Under the pieces are notes generated by a model. The model was not told the origin of the DNA. It ran no database searches and worked only from the letters and a program-made list of their open reading frames with translations. Shown here piece by piece: positions 17,901 through 26,180 of a stretch of 64,000 nt of DNA. Position numbers and translations under genes: made by a program. Position 1 is the stretch's first letter. Every line of letters begins with the position of its first letter. Source of the DNA: Sagittula sp. P11 (lineage in GTDB: Bacteria > Pseudomonadota > Alphaproteobacteria > Rhodobacterales > Rhodobacteraceae); the NCBI RefSeq assembly GCF_002814095.1, contig NZ_CP021913.1, positions 2,108,001-2,172,000 of the forward strand. Direction: 5' to 3'.

Positions 17901-18685
17901 CAGCGCACCTGCGCCGTCGCGCCAAGCATCTGGTCTGCCGCCGAAATCACCTTGGAGTTCAGTTCGTACCCGCGTTGTGCCTCGATCAGGTCGGTGATCT
18001 CCTTGACGGCGTCGACCGAGCTGTCTTCGAGGTAGCCCTGCCGCAGCGTGCCAAGCCCGTCCTGGCCGGGTGTGGACTGGATCGCCGGGCCAGATGCCTC
18101 GGTTTCGACGAAGAGGTTGGAGCCGATGGCTTCCAGTCCCTTCGCGTTCGCAAAACCGGCCAGAGTGAACTGACCCAGAAGCTGTGCCTGCGCCTGTCCG
18201 GCGAAATAGGCATAGACTTCCCCGTCGGCATTGATGGAAATGCGGCGCGCGTCGTCAGGGATCGTGATTTCCGGCGCGACGGGGTGCCCGTCCGAGGTGA
18301 CGATCAGGCCCTCGCCCGTGCGTTTCAGCCCGCCGTCGCGGGTATAGGCGGCCTGACCGGAGGGCAGCGTGACCTCGAGATAACCGTTGCCCTCGATGGC
18401 GACGTCCAGGTCGCCCCCGGTAGCGGACAGCGCGCCTTGGGACAATTGCACCGAAACCGCGGCGGGCCGCACGCCCAGGCCAAGCTGGATGCCTGTCGGC
18501 AGAACCGTCCCGTTGGAGGCATTGACCGTCCCGGCCCGGGCCATCTGCTGGTAGTGCAGGTCGGCGAACTCCGCCCGGCGGGCGTTGTAGCCGGTTGTGC
18601 TCATGTTCGAGAGGTTGTTGGAGATGACTTCGACCCGCATCTGCTGGGCACTCATGCCCGTTGCGGCGATCTTGAGGGCGCGCAT
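17900..18685 (-). CDS. flgG: distal rod protein FlgG
   Basis: Predicted 261 residues, the standard FlgG length. N-terminal axial signature VEVISNNLSNMSTTGYNARR, central GDLDVAIEGNGYLEV, and C-terminal VKEITDLIEAQRGYELNSKV. FlgG builds the distal rod that passes through the P and L rings. AGGAG precedes the ATG. It sits between flgF and flgA, the usual alphaproteobacterial order flgF-flgG-flgA-flgH. Confidence 0.95.
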   Translation of the reverse strand: MRALKIAATGMSAQQMRVEVISNNLSNMSTTGYNARRAEFADLHYQQMARAGTVNASNGTVLPTGIQLGLGVRPAAVSVQLSQGALSATGGDLDVAIEGNGYLEVTLPSGQAAYTRDGGLKRTGEGLIVTSDGHPVAPEITIPDDARRISINADGEVYAYFAGQAQAQLLGQFTLAGFANAKGLEAIGSNLFVETEASGPAIQSTPGQDGLGTLRQGYLEDSSVDAVKEITDLIEAQRGYELNSKVISAADQMLGATAQVR

Positions 18686-18695
18686 TCTACTGCTC

Positions 18696-19409
18696 CTATT
18701 TCATGAATGCCTTGATGGCATCTCTGATGCGTTCGTCTTCGCGTTCGGAAAAGCTCTGGCCCAGCTCGTAGGCGCGTTGCACCTCGACCATGCGGGCCAG
18801 TTGCAGGACCGTGTCCACGTTCGAGGCCTCGGTGAACCCCTGCATGACGCGCGGGTCGTCCACCGGCTCGAACCCGGCGGTGGCTTCGAACAGTTGCGAT
18901 CCTTCGCGGACCATGGCCAGTTCGTCGACGGGGCGGACCACGCCGATCTGGCCAATGGGCCGGCCGCCCGTGCTGAGCGTGCCGTCCTGCGCGATGGCAA
19001 GATCGGTGGCGTCGGGCGGTACGAAGATCGGCGCGCCGCCGCCGTCCAGAACGGGGTTTCCGTCCGGTGTGACCAGCAGACCTTCGGCGCTGGGCGAAAA
19101 GGCCCCGGCCCGGGTCAGGCGTTCGCCGTTGGGCGTCCCGACGAGGAAAAACCCCTCCCCCTCGATGGCCAGATCGTAGGCGCTGCCCGTGGGTTCCAGC
19201 TCCCCCTGCGCGAAGGACGTCTTGTGGATCCGCCCCGCCGCCATCGACACCGAATCCAGCCGGTCGCCTTCCGACAGGTACTCGGAGAAGATCATCCCCT
19301 CCTGCCGGAAGCCCGTGGTGTTCGCGTTTGCGATGTTGTTGGCGATGACCTGCATTTCACGTAGCAGGCTCGATTGGCGGCTCAGCGCGATGTAACCGGC
19401 GGTTTCCAT
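18696..19409 (-). CDS. flgF: proximal rod protein FlgF
   Basis: Predicted 237 residues. N-terminal axial signature MQVIANNIANANTTGFRQEG and C-terminal QLARMVEVQRAYELGQSF; the middle has AYDLAIEGEGFFLVGTPNGE, shared by FlgF and FlgG. FlgF was chosen over FlgG by length and by order before flgG. A strong GGAGGGTGAC site precedes the ATG. It follows fliQ with a 1-nt gap. Confidence 0.93.
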   Translation of the reverse strand: METAGYIALSRQSSLLREMQVIANNIANANTTGFRQEGMIFSEYLSEGDRLDSVSMAAGRIHKTSFAQGELEPTGSAYDLAIEGEGFFLVGTPNGERLTRAGAFSPSAEGLLVTPDGNPVLDGGGAPIFVPPDATDLAIAQDGTLSTGGRPIGQIGVVRPVDELAMVREGSQLFEATAGFEPVDDPRVMQGFTEASNVDTVLQLARMVEVQRAYELGQSFSEREDERIRDAIKAFMK

Positions 19410-19410
19410 G

Positions 19411-19680
19411 TCACCCTCCTGCGATGATCGGTAAGATGCGTTCCTGGAAGAACCCCACGAGCGTGTTCGTCATGAAGCTCATGGACATCCAGAACACCGC
19501 CACGATGGCGAGCAGCTTGGGCACGAAGGTCAGTGTCATTTCCTGGATGGAGGTCAGTGCCTGCAGAAGCCCGATTCCGACACCGGCAACCAGCGCGGCG
19601 GCGAGGATCGGCACCGAGGTGACGGCAGCGACCCACAGGCCCATGCGCAGGGTGTCGAAGAAGACGGTTTCGTTCAGCAC
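19411..19680 (-). CDS. fliQ: flagellar export gate protein FliQ
   Basis: Predicted 89 residues with two membrane helices joined by a short loop: VAAVTSVPILAAALVAGVGI and LLAIVAVFWMSMSFMTNTLV. The segment GLLQALTSIQEMTLTFVPK is the FliQ signature. It begins at GTG 19680. FliQ packs with FliP and FliR in the export gate. Its placement between fliE and flgF rather than beside fliP-fliR is notable, since fliR is on the other strand. Confidence 0.93.
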   Translation of the reverse strand: MLNETVFFDTLRMGLWVAAVTSVPILAAALVAGVGIGLLQALTSIQEMTLTFVPKLLAIVAVFWMSMSFMTNTLVGFFQERILPIIAGG

Positions 19681-19683
19681 GGC

Positions 19684-19977
19684 TCAGACCGGCATCCGAA
19701 GGATTTCCTGGTAGGCCTCGACCACCTTGTCGCGGACGGCCACCACGGTTTCGACGGCAAGCTCCGACTGGGCGAGCGCCTCGACCAGGGCGTGCGGGTC
19801 GGCATCGCCTGTCATCGCTTCCTGAGAGGCTTCCTCTGCCGATCTGAGCTGCCGGACGAAGTCCTCCGTCACGCGGGCAAAGTCGGCCTCCATTTTGCTG
19901 GGCTCTGCGGGATCGGGCTCCATCGCGGGGCGCGAAGCGGCGTATTTCTGTGCTGCATAGAGCGAACGGACGTCCAT
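19684..19977 (-). CDS. fliE: MS ring-rod junction protein FliE
   Basis: Predicted 97 residues. The second half, ALVEALAQSELAVETVVAVR then DKVVEAYQEILRMPV, is the conserved FliE C-terminus. FliE connects the rod to the MS ring. ATG 19977 is preferred over the GTG at 19986 because AAGG then sits 8 nt upstream; with the GTG start the Shine-Dalgarno sequence would directly abut the start codon. fliF, its MS-ring partner, is not in the window. Confidence 0.88.
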   Translation of the reverse strand: MDVRSLYAAQKYAASRPAMEPDPAEPSKMEADFARVTEDFVRQLRSAEEASQEAMTGDADPHALVEALAQSELAVETVVAVRDKVVEAYQEILRMPV

Positions 19978-19989
19978 TCTGGTCACCTT

Positions 19990-20023
19990 TCACTGGGGGT
20001 TTAGCGTCACTGGGGGTTTAGCG
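19990..20023. repeat. 17-bp tandem duplication at the end of flgC
   Basis: The unit TCACTGGGGGTTTAGCG occurs twice in direct tandem, at 19990-20006 and 20007-20023. The right-hand copy contains the flgC stop codon (TAA on the minus strand, 20018-20020) and the left copy repeats the same CGC-TAA end in the flgC-fliE gap. It looks like a recent slippage duplication. Confidence 0.9.
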
Positions 20024-20407
20024 GCGCAGCAGGTCGAGAAGTGCACTCGACATCTGGCGGGTCTGGTCGAACATCTTGAGGTTGGCCTCGTAGGACCGCT
20101 GGGCTTCGCGCGCGTCGGCCAGCTCGATCATCAGGTCGACGTTCGATCCGAGGTACCTGCCGGTCTCGTCGGCGAGCGGATGCGAGGGATCGTAGACCTC
20201 GTCGAGGGGAACGCGCGACAGGTCCACGTCTCCGGGCTCCACCCGCGACAGCGAGGAGTCGTCCTTCGTCACGTCGAAGCTCAGCAGCTTCCGGTGGTAG
20301 CCGGGCGTGTCGACGTTCGCGATGTTCTCCGACACGACGCGCAGCCGTGCGGCCTGTGACATCAGACCGCCGGAGGTGACGGACAGGGCATCTGAAAAAG
20401 CGCTCAT
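20018..20407 (-). CDS. flgC: proximal rod protein FlgC
   Basis: Predicted 129 residues. N-terminal axial signature LRVVSENIANVDTPGYHRK and C-terminal DAREAQRSYEANLKMFDQTR are typical of FlgC, as is the length. FlgC forms the proximal rod with FlgB and FlgF. It follows flgB by 12 nt. Its 3' end is duplicated (see the 17-bp tandem repeat); the second copy of the stop is out of the coding region. Confidence 0.94.
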   Translation of the reverse strand: MSAFSDALSVTSGGLMSQAARLRVVSENIANVDTPGYHRKLLSFDVTKDDSSLSRVEPGDVDLSRVPLDEVYDPSHPLADETGRYLGSNVDLMIELADAREAQRSYEANLKMFDQTRQMSSALLDLLRR

Positions 20408-20419
20408 GAAAGACTCCCG

Positions 20420-20797
20420 TTATCTGCGTCCAAGGCTGGACCGCAGGATGTTCAGGTTGCTGCGATAGATCGCGAGGGCCCGGTCGTGCTGACGCTTGGC
20501 GTTCACGGCGAACATCATCTCCTCTTCGACGGAGACGGTGTTGCCATTCGGATCGGCGGGCGAGTCGCGTTCGGTGATATCCGGTTCACGCGAGGTACTG
20601 CCGTTCAGGTGCCGGTCGCGTGTGGCGCGCTGACCCGAGAAGCCCTGGCGCACACTCGCATTGAATTCCGCGACGGCCTTGCCGCGGTAACCGGGCGTAT
20701 CCGCATTTGCCATATTCTGGGCGGAGTACGCCTGCTGCACGCCCGCATGCCGTGCCATCGCCATCGCCGTTCTGAAGACGTCCAGATTTTGGAACAT
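20420..20797 (-). CDS. flgB: proximal rod protein FlgB
   Basis: Predicted 125 residues from ATG 20797, which has GGGAG 8 nt upstream; an upstream in-frame ATG at 20824 adds nine unlikely residues. It has the signature AYSAQNMANADTPGYRGKAV and a C-terminal helix (DRALAIYRSNLNILRSSLGR). It heads the minus-strand run flgB-flgC-fliE-fliQ-flgF-flgG-flgA-flgH-fliL and is divergent from fliI. Confidence 0.92.
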   Translation of the reverse strand: MFQNLDVFRTAMAMARHAGVQQAYSAQNMANADTPGYRGKAVAEFNASVRQGFSGQRATRDRHLNGSTSREPDITERDSPADPNGNTVSVEEEMMFAVNAKRQHDRALAIYRSNLNILRSSLGRR

Positions 20798-20820
20798 CGG
20801 GGATTCTCCCTCGATTTGTT

Positions 20821-20835
20821 TCAATCAAGGCTTAA
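20821..20835. promoter_or_regulatory. CtrA-like box in the flgB / fliI divergent gap
   Basis: On the minus strand the sequence reads TTAA-N7-TTGA, one mismatch from the CtrA consensus TTAA-N7-TTAA. It lies 24 bp upstream of flgB and 48 bp upstream of fliI, so it could serve both. Motif seen; binding inferred. Confidence 0.35.
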
Positions 20836-20882
20836 CCCTGATTCCTTTAGAAACGGTTTGCGGACCCTGAACGGAGCGTACG

Positions 20883-22256
20883 ATGGATGAAGAGATCAGC
20901 GGCCTGCGCGCCAGGATCGCGCAGATGCAACCCGTGCGCGACGTGGGCAGGGTCCAGGCGGTCGACGGCACGACGATCTGGGTCAGCGGCCTGTCAGAAG
21001 TGGCGAGCATCGGCGACCGGCTGCGCCTGTATCACGGTGCCCAAACACTTGGCGGAGAGGTCCTGCGCATCCGGAACGACCTTGTCGCCATGCTGCCGGA
21101 CGAGGTCGCCGAAGGCGTGTCCAAGGGCGACCGGGTGGCGGTGCTGGGGCCGCCGACCCTTGCGCCCTGCAACAGCTGGATCGGGCGGGTCGTGGACGCC
21201 TACGGTCGCCCCCTAGACGGCGCGCCGCTGGGTCCCGGGCAAAAGCGACGACCCTTCCGGGCAAGCCCGCCGCCCGCCGCCGCGCGTCGCCGCCTTGGCC
21301 CGCGCCTGTCCACCGGCCTGTCGGTCTTCGACACGCTCTTGCCCATCGCGCAGGGCCAGAGGATGGGTCTTTTTGCGGGATCGGGCGTCGGGAAGTCACG
21401 CCTTCTCGCGCAGCTCGCTCAGGGCATGCAGGCGGACGTGGTCGTCCTTGCGCTTGTCGGTGAACGAGGCCGTGAGGTTCTCGATTTCGTCACCAAGGTG
21501 CTCGGCCCGGAAGGGATGAAGCGCAGTATCGTCGTCGCCGCGACGTCCGACCGTTCGCCGTTGGAACGGCGCCGTTGCCCGCTGGCCGCCATGACGATTG
21601 CTGAGCATTTTCGCGATCAGGGCAAGCACGTGCTCTACATGGCCGATTCGATCACGCGCTTCGCCGAGGCGCATCGCGAGGTGGCCATAGCCTCCGGCGA
21701 ATTGCCGGCGCTGCGGGGCCACCCCCCGTCGGTCGCACACCAGATCATGCGACTGGCCGAAAGGGCTGGATGCGGTGTCGAGGGTTCGGGGGACATCACC
21801 GCCGTCCTCAGCGTGCTTGTCGCCGGATCGGACATGGAAGAGCCGATCGCCGATATCCTGCGGGGCGTTCTCGATGGGCATGTTGTGCTGGATCGCCAGA
21901 TCGCCGAACGTGGCCGCTTCCCCGCCATTGACCTTTTGCGCTCCGTCTCGCGAAGTCTGCCCGAAGCGGCGAACGAACTTGAAAACGTGCTGATCCAGGA
22001 TGTCCGGCAACTTCTGGGATCATACGCCCGGTCGGAAACCATGATCCGTGCCGGGCTGTATCGCGAGGGGGAGGATCCGATCCTCGATCATGCGGTCCGG
22101 GCGTGGTCGGACCTCGACGATTTCCTGTCGGAGCCATCGCCAGCAGGACCGGAACGTGCCTTTCAACGGCTGGAGTTGATCCTGCGCCGGTCCCAGTCCG
22201 CCAAGCCGCGGCGACCTGCACCGCAACGAGGCCGCCCGGGTCTGCAAGCCCGTTAG
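20883..22256 (+). CDS. fliI: flagellum-specific ATPase FliI
   Basis: Predicted 457 residues. It contains Walker A GSGVGKS at 166-172, the family phrase LVGERGREVLDFV, and Walker B in VLYMADSITRFAEAHREVA. FliI energises and organises substrate delivery to the export gate, usually with FliH and FliJ. It is monocistronic here: divergent from flgB and tail to tail with the DUF1217 gene 13 bp away. fliH is not adjacent. Confidence 0.95.
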   Translation: MDEEISGLRARIAQMQPVRDVGRVQAVDGTTIWVSGLSEVASIGDRLRLYHGAQTLGGEVLRIRNDLVAMLPDEVAEGVSKGDRVAVLGPPTLAPCNSWIGRVVDAYGRPLDGAPLGPGQKRRPFRASPPPAAARRRLGPRLSTGLSVFDTLLPIAQGQRMGLFAGSGVGKSRLLAQLAQGMQADVVVLALVGERGREVLDFVTKVLGPEGMKRSIVVAATSDRSPLERRRCPLAAMTIAEHFRDQGKHVLYMADSITRFAEAHREVAIASGELPALRGHPPSVAHQIMRLAERAGCGVEGSGDITAVLSVLVAGSDMEEPIADILRGVLDGHVVLDRQIAERGRFPAIDLLRSVSRSLPEAANELENVLIQDVRQLLGSYARSETMIRAGLYREGEDPILDHAVRAWSDLDDFLSEPSPAGPERAFQRLELILRRSQSAKPRRPAPQRGRPGLQAR

Positions 22257-22269
22257 CGGCGGGGTGGCA

Positions 22270-23478
22270 TCACGTGCGCTGGTTCTGGATCGAAGACAAT
22301 AGCGTCAGCGCAATCTGCTGCGATCCGAAGCCCGTATTGGACGCCACATCCGATTGAAGCAGGTAGCTGTAGATCACCTTGTTGCGGATGGTCTCGTCTT
22401 CGAGATCCTTGAATTGCGTTATCCCGAAGCGGCTGGCGGCCTTTTCCTTCAGCATCTCAACCTGCTTGTCGATGTCGATCTGGCTGAAACTGCCGGGAAG
22501 GCCCAAGGCGGTCTGGAACACCTCCCGCATGGTGGAATCACCCAAGACGTTGAACCACTTTGTGTTTTCGGAGCTGTCGAGGCCCGCCAGCGCCGGTGCC
22601 CCACGCTGGAAACTGAGAGCGATGCCGATGGTCGGGTTCACCTCGTTCACAGCATCCTCGAACATCTGCCACTGATAGTTGTCGATGATCTTGTCCGCAA
22701 ACCCGTTGGTCCTGATTGCTGTCGTCGGCTCGGCGTCGAAGCCGAACGCCTTGGTCATCGCGATCAGACCCCTGTCCCCAAGGACGTTTGCCAGGTCTCC
22801 GGGATCGCTTGCACCCTCTTCGAAAACACGCTTCAGAAGGGCCCTGCTGTTGGTGCGATCCTCTACACCGAATGCGGTGAGCGCGACCTTCAAAAGATCG
22901 TTGTCCTTCATCAGGTCGTCCACACTGGTCACCGATCCGATGGATTCCCTGAAATAGTTTTTGGTCGTCTCGAGTCCGTCCAGCACTGTGGATTCAAGCG
23001 TCGCGGCGGCAAGGGGATTGGTCGCGTATTCCGGCTGTTCCAGCAGGTCGGCGAGATCGCCCCGAATGCGCTCGTCGTAAGAGGCCAGAATGTCGTCCGC
23101 GAACCCGCCTTCCTGGAAAGGAAAACTGGTGGTTTCCTCGAAGCTGAACGCGCGGGCGAGGGCGATGTAGCGGCCATCCTTCAGCTTGTTGGCCAAGGCG
23201 CCGTCATCTTCCGCGCCCTCGTTCAGGACACGCTTGATGAGGTACGTGCTGTCGACCTGGTCACTCAGTCCGAAGGCGGCCAGCGCGACACTCAAGAGCC
23301 GCCGGTCCTTGACGAGATCGTTGCCCGACTCGATGGTGCCAATCTTCTCCTTGAAGTAGTCGGTATCCCGGGCGAGGTCCGCACTGGCGTTGAACGCCGT
23401 CCTCTGCTTGGACATCGTGGTCTGAAGAACCTGCCATCCGATCAAACCCGACCCCGGGATCATGGGCGTGATAGGCAT
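22270..23478 (-). CDS. DUF1217 flagellar-locus protein with internal repeats
   Basis: Predicted 402 residues. Residues 40-134 and 174-268 are clear copies of each other, offset by 134 (YFKEKIGTI / YFRESIGSV, LLSVALAAFG / LLKVALTAFG, GFADDILASY / GFADKIIDNY). A third, weaker copy follows from about residue 295. This is the DUF1217 repeat, found in alphaproteobacterial flagellar loci; the function is not established. There is no signal peptide. The start at 23478 overlaps the flbT stop (TAATG), so it is coupled to flaF-flbT and may take part in filament assembly or regulation. Confidence 0.8.
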   Translation of the reverse strand: MPITPMIPGSGLIGWQVLQTTMSKQRTAFNASADLARDTDYFKEKIGTIESGNDLVKDRRLLSVALAAFGLSDQVDSTYLIKRVLNEGAEDDGALANKLKDGRYIALARAFSFEETTSFPFQEGGFADDILASYDERIRGDLADLLEQPEYATNPLAAATLESTVLDGLETTKNYFRESIGSVTSVDDLMKDNDLLKVALTAFGVEDRTNSRALLKRVFEEGASDPGDLANVLGDRGLIAMTKAFGFDAEPTTAIRTNGFADKIIDNYQWQMFEDAVNEVNPTIGIALSFQRGAPALAGLDSSENTKWFNVLGDSTMREVFQTALGLPGSFSQIDIDKQVEMLKEKAASRFGITQFKDLEDETIRNKVIYSYLLQSDVASNTGFGSQQIALTLLSSIQNQRT

Positions 23479-23882
23479 TACTTCGCACCTGTTGCCAAAA
23501 GCCGGTCTTCGCGCGGGATCAAGGCTCTCAACGCCTTGAGGCATTGGTAGAACTGGTCGCCCAGCAGTGCATCCGTCGCCTGTGTCAGCAGCCTCCGGCT
23601 GTCCGGATCGACCAGAATATGGCTCAACTCCTCGATCCTTGGCAGAAGCTGCGAACGCGCGTCTTCCGGGTGCGCATCGCCGGTCAGGATCAGCTGCGCC
23701 GTGTAGCACAGTCGCCGCACCGGTGTCCGCGCTTCATCCGGATGGATCGCATCCCTGAGGCGCAGAACGTTGGCGTTCGGTGTGACGATGGACAACCTGC
23801 TTCGCTTGTCACCGTTTTCGATCACGGCACCGTTGATCAGGACTCGTTCCCTGGGACCCAGCTTTAGCACCAGTCCGCTCAT
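23478..23882 (-). CDS. flbT: flagellin mRNA regulator FlbT
   Basis: Predicted 134 residues beginning MSGLVLKLGPRERVLINGAV, the conserved FlbT opening. In Caulobacter FlbT binds flagellin mRNA and holds back its translation until the hook is complete. The start overlaps the flaF stop (ATGA at 23879-23882), matching the FlaF/FlbT pairing common in this class. It lies downstream of the flagellin gene, on the same strand. Confidence 0.9.
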   Translation of the reverse strand: MSGLVLKLGPRERVLINGAVIENGDKRSRLSIVTPNANVLRLRDAIHPDEARTPVRRLCYTAQLILTGDAHPEDARSQLLPRIEELSHILVDPDSRRLLTQATDALLGDQFYQCLKALRALIPREDRLLATGAK

Positions 23883-24256
23883 CTGCTTGTCCTCCGGCCG
23901 CTCAACCCCTTGAGGATGGCGGCATTGATTTCCAGCAGCGGCGTTATCCGGCCCTTTCGCGTCAGGACCTTGGACGTTTGCTGCTGGACGAATTCGGCAA
24001 GATAAAAGATCCTGGCACGAAGATCCTGCGGCAGGGCGTTGCCGTCGTCGGCAACATCGATGGCAAGCGTAGTCCACAACCTTTGATTGTCGGAGAGCGC
24101 TTCGACAAGTTTCGGATATGCCATTGGACCAGCTTCTGCTGCCGCTTTGATACGGTGTGTGACGCGTGCGATCAGCTCATATTCGGTGCCGCGCGGAGTC
24201 TGGGTTGTCCGGGCATTTTGAGCGTAGGCACGTAGCGCTTGGGTCTGGACGTTCAC
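23879..24256 (-). CDS. flaF: flagellin synthesis regulator FlaF
   Basis: Predicted 125 residues, starting at GTG 24256 with AAGG 7 nt upstream. The sequence AYAQNARTTQTPRGTEYELI matches the FlaF family, as does the C-terminal LEINAAILKGLSG. FlaF acts with FlbT to control flagellin production and secretion. It directly follows the flagellin gene and its hairpin. Confidence 0.9.
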   Translation of the reverse strand: MNVQTQALRAYAQNARTTQTPRGTEYELIARVTHRIKAAAEAGPMAYPKLVEALSDNQRLWTTLAIDVADDGNALPQDLRARIFYLAEFVQQQTSKVLTRKGRITPLLEINAAILKGLSGRRTSR

Positions 24257-24298
24257 AGGAGAACCTTCTGATCTAGAGGATCATGATTTTCGAATATC

Positions 24299-24322
24299 GG
24301 AGGCTGGATTTCTCCAGCCTCC
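24299..24322 (-). terminator. hairpin downstream of flagellin
   Basis: GGAGGCTGG and CCAGCCTCC form a perfect 9-bp stem with a 6-base loop, 11 bp after the flagellin stop. There is no clean T run on the minus strand, so it may be a partial terminator or an RNA-stabilising structure that lets lower-level transcription continue into flaF-flbT. Confidence 0.6.
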
Positions 24323-24333
24323 AAAACGTGATC

Positions 24334-25635
24334 TTACTGGAACAGCGACAGCAGCGACTGCGGCGCCTGGTTCGCGATCGACAGCGCCTGTACGCCCAGC
24401 TGTTGCTGGACCTGAAGCGCCTGCAGACGCGCCGAGGCTTCTTCCATGTCCGCGTCGATCAGTGTGCCGATACCGGACTTGAGCGCATCGGTCAGACCGG
24501 AGATGAAGTCCGTCTGCGTTTCGATACGGCCCTGCGCAGAACCGAAGGCAGAGGCCGAGTCGATTGCGATCTGGATCAACCCCTCGATGTCCGCCAGGGC
24601 TGTGTCTGCGCCGGTCTGTGTCGTGACGTCGATATCACCCAGCGCTTCGAGCTTGCCGCCGATGACCGTGGAGGCATCGGTGTTGTACTGGTTGAGCGTG
24701 TACGAGAAGTTGTCGCCGGTCACTTGGTGACCAGTGAACACGATCTCGTTGCCGTTCTGGACAACAGCCCCGACGGTTCCGATGTCGGTGCCAAGGTCGG
24801 CCGCTGCATAGCTGTTGAACGCCGCGGCAAGACCGGCAACGACTTCCGCCATCGTGTCGCCATCGCGGGCGACGTAGGAAATGTCGTTGCGATCTGTCGT
24901 TGCGGCCAGGCCGTTGCCCGCCGTGCCGGTGATCGCGATGGAGAAACCGGTGCCTGCTACCACCGTGTCGGTCGAGGCCGTTCCGAAGGTCGTCGTGCCT
25001 GCCGGCGCCGTGGTGTTGTTGCCGGTCATCACGAAGGCCGCGCCGTCACCATCCCCTGTCGCGTCGTTGTTGGCACCAGTCAGGGCGGTCAGGGACGCGC
25101 CGATGCTGGACGACCCTGTGCCGAGATCCTGCTTGCGTACGGAAATGTCGGACGCGGTCACACCGTCACCGGAACGATCGAGCGACGAAAGGATGTTGAT
25201 GATACCTGACCCGGCCGTGAGACTGGTGTTCGACAGCAGGTTGAGACCGTTGAACTGGGCTGCACCGACGACCGCTGCGATCTGGTCGCGCAACGCACTG
25301 ATATCGTCCTGGATCTTGTCGCGGTCGACGTTCTCTTCCTGCGCAGCGACGATCTTTCCCTTGATGTCGGTGAGCAGTTCGGAGACGGTTTCGGCCGCTT
25401 GGCGCGCAACGGAGACGGTCGATTGGCCAAGGTTCAGGCTGTCCGAGATGCCCTTGAAGCCTTTGACGTCGGCTTCCATCACCTTGGAAATCGCCCAGAC
25501 CGCCGAGTTGTCCTTTGCGCTGGATACACGCTTGCCCGTAGAGATCTGTTCCTGGGTCTGGGACAGTCTGGAATTGATCGTCTTCAGGGTCTGCAGCGCG
25601 ACCATCGCGCCATTGTTCGTCAGGATGCTAGACAT
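24334..25635 (-). CDS. fliC: flagellin
   Basis: Predicted 433 residues from ATG 25635 (AAGGAC 8 nt upstream). The N-terminus (MSSILTNNGAMVALQTLKTI and SRLSQTQEQISTGKRVSSAK) and C-terminus (LQVQQQLGVQALSIANQAP followed by QSLLSLFQ) are the conserved flagellin D0/D1 helices. Residues about 165-300 are a Gly/Thr/Ala-rich variable surface domain. It is the only flagellin gene in the window. It has a 197-bp upstream region and a downstream hairpin, so it is probably transcribed on its own. Confidence 0.96.
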   Translation of the reverse strand: MSSILTNNGAMVALQTLKTINSRLSQTQEQISTGKRVSSAKDNSAVWAISKVMEADVKGFKGISDSLNLGQSTVSVARQAAETVSELLTDIKGKIVAAQEENVDRDKIQDDISALRDQIAAVVGAAQFNGLNLLSNTSLTAGSGIINILSSLDRSGDGVTASDISVRKQDLGTGSSSIGASLTALTGANNDATGDGDGAAFVMTGNNTTAPAGTTTFGTASTDTVVAGTGFSIAITGTAGNGLAATTDRNDISYVARDGDTMAEVVAGLAAAFNSYAAADLGTDIGTVGAVVQNGNEIVFTGHQVTGDNFSYTLNQYNTDASTVIGGKLEALGDIDVTTQTGADTALADIEGLIQIAIDSASAFGSAQGRIETQTDFISGLTDALKSGIGTLIDADMEEASARLQALQVQQQLGVQALSIANQAPQSLLSLFQ

Positions 25636-25832
25636 GTTTTGTCCTTGCTGTTCAAAAGGCGCTTTGCGCCGGTTGCTTTTGCCGCGAACGGCATCTCTGA
25701 CGTCTTTCTGACGCGTACAGCCCGAACCTTCCTCGGCCTGCGCCACCCTTTTCAGGTGCGCTGCCAACTTCGCCGTTGAGTCCTAAGGGAGCGCTACGAC
25801 CTCCACCTGCTATCTCGATAATTTGACGAAAC

Positions 25833-26180
25833 TCACGCGCGCCTTTCGAGGCGCTGCACCTCCGGGGCGGACAGGCTGTGCTTCTTACCGGCGGAATCAT
25901 AGGTTTCGACGGATTTCCTGACGCGGTTGAGGTCGCCCAGACGCGCTGCAACGTTACGGATACCTGCCAAGGCGGCGTCAAAAAGTTCCTGATTCCGCCG
26001 CAGTCCGTCGCTGAGCGGTGTCAGCACGTCTCGGTCGAGCGGCAGATCGTGCAGGGATCCGACGAGGCGTTCCTTCTCGTCCAACAGTTCCGAAATCCGG
26101 TCGAAATCGCCGCTGATGAGCGCAGCCCGCTCGGCGTCGATCAAGTCTTCCAGTCGTTGGGTCAATGTGCGCTCATCCAT
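25833..26180 (-). CDS. FlgN-like export chaperone
   Basis: Predicted 115 residues, all helix and charged (QRLEDLIDAERAALISGDFD then RISELLDEKERLV), resembling FlgN, which chaperones FlgK and FlgL to the export gate. Similarity is at the level of pattern and length, so the symbol is withheld. It overlaps the 3' end of the FlgJ-like gene by 8 bases, indicating coupling, and is 197 bp upstream of flagellin on the same strand. Confidence 0.65.
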   Translation of the reverse strand: MDERTLTQRLEDLIDAERAALISGDFDRISELLDEKERLVGSLHDLPLDRDVLTPLSDGLRRNQELFDAALAGIRNVAARLGDLNRVRKSVETYDSAGKKHSLSAPEVQRLERRA

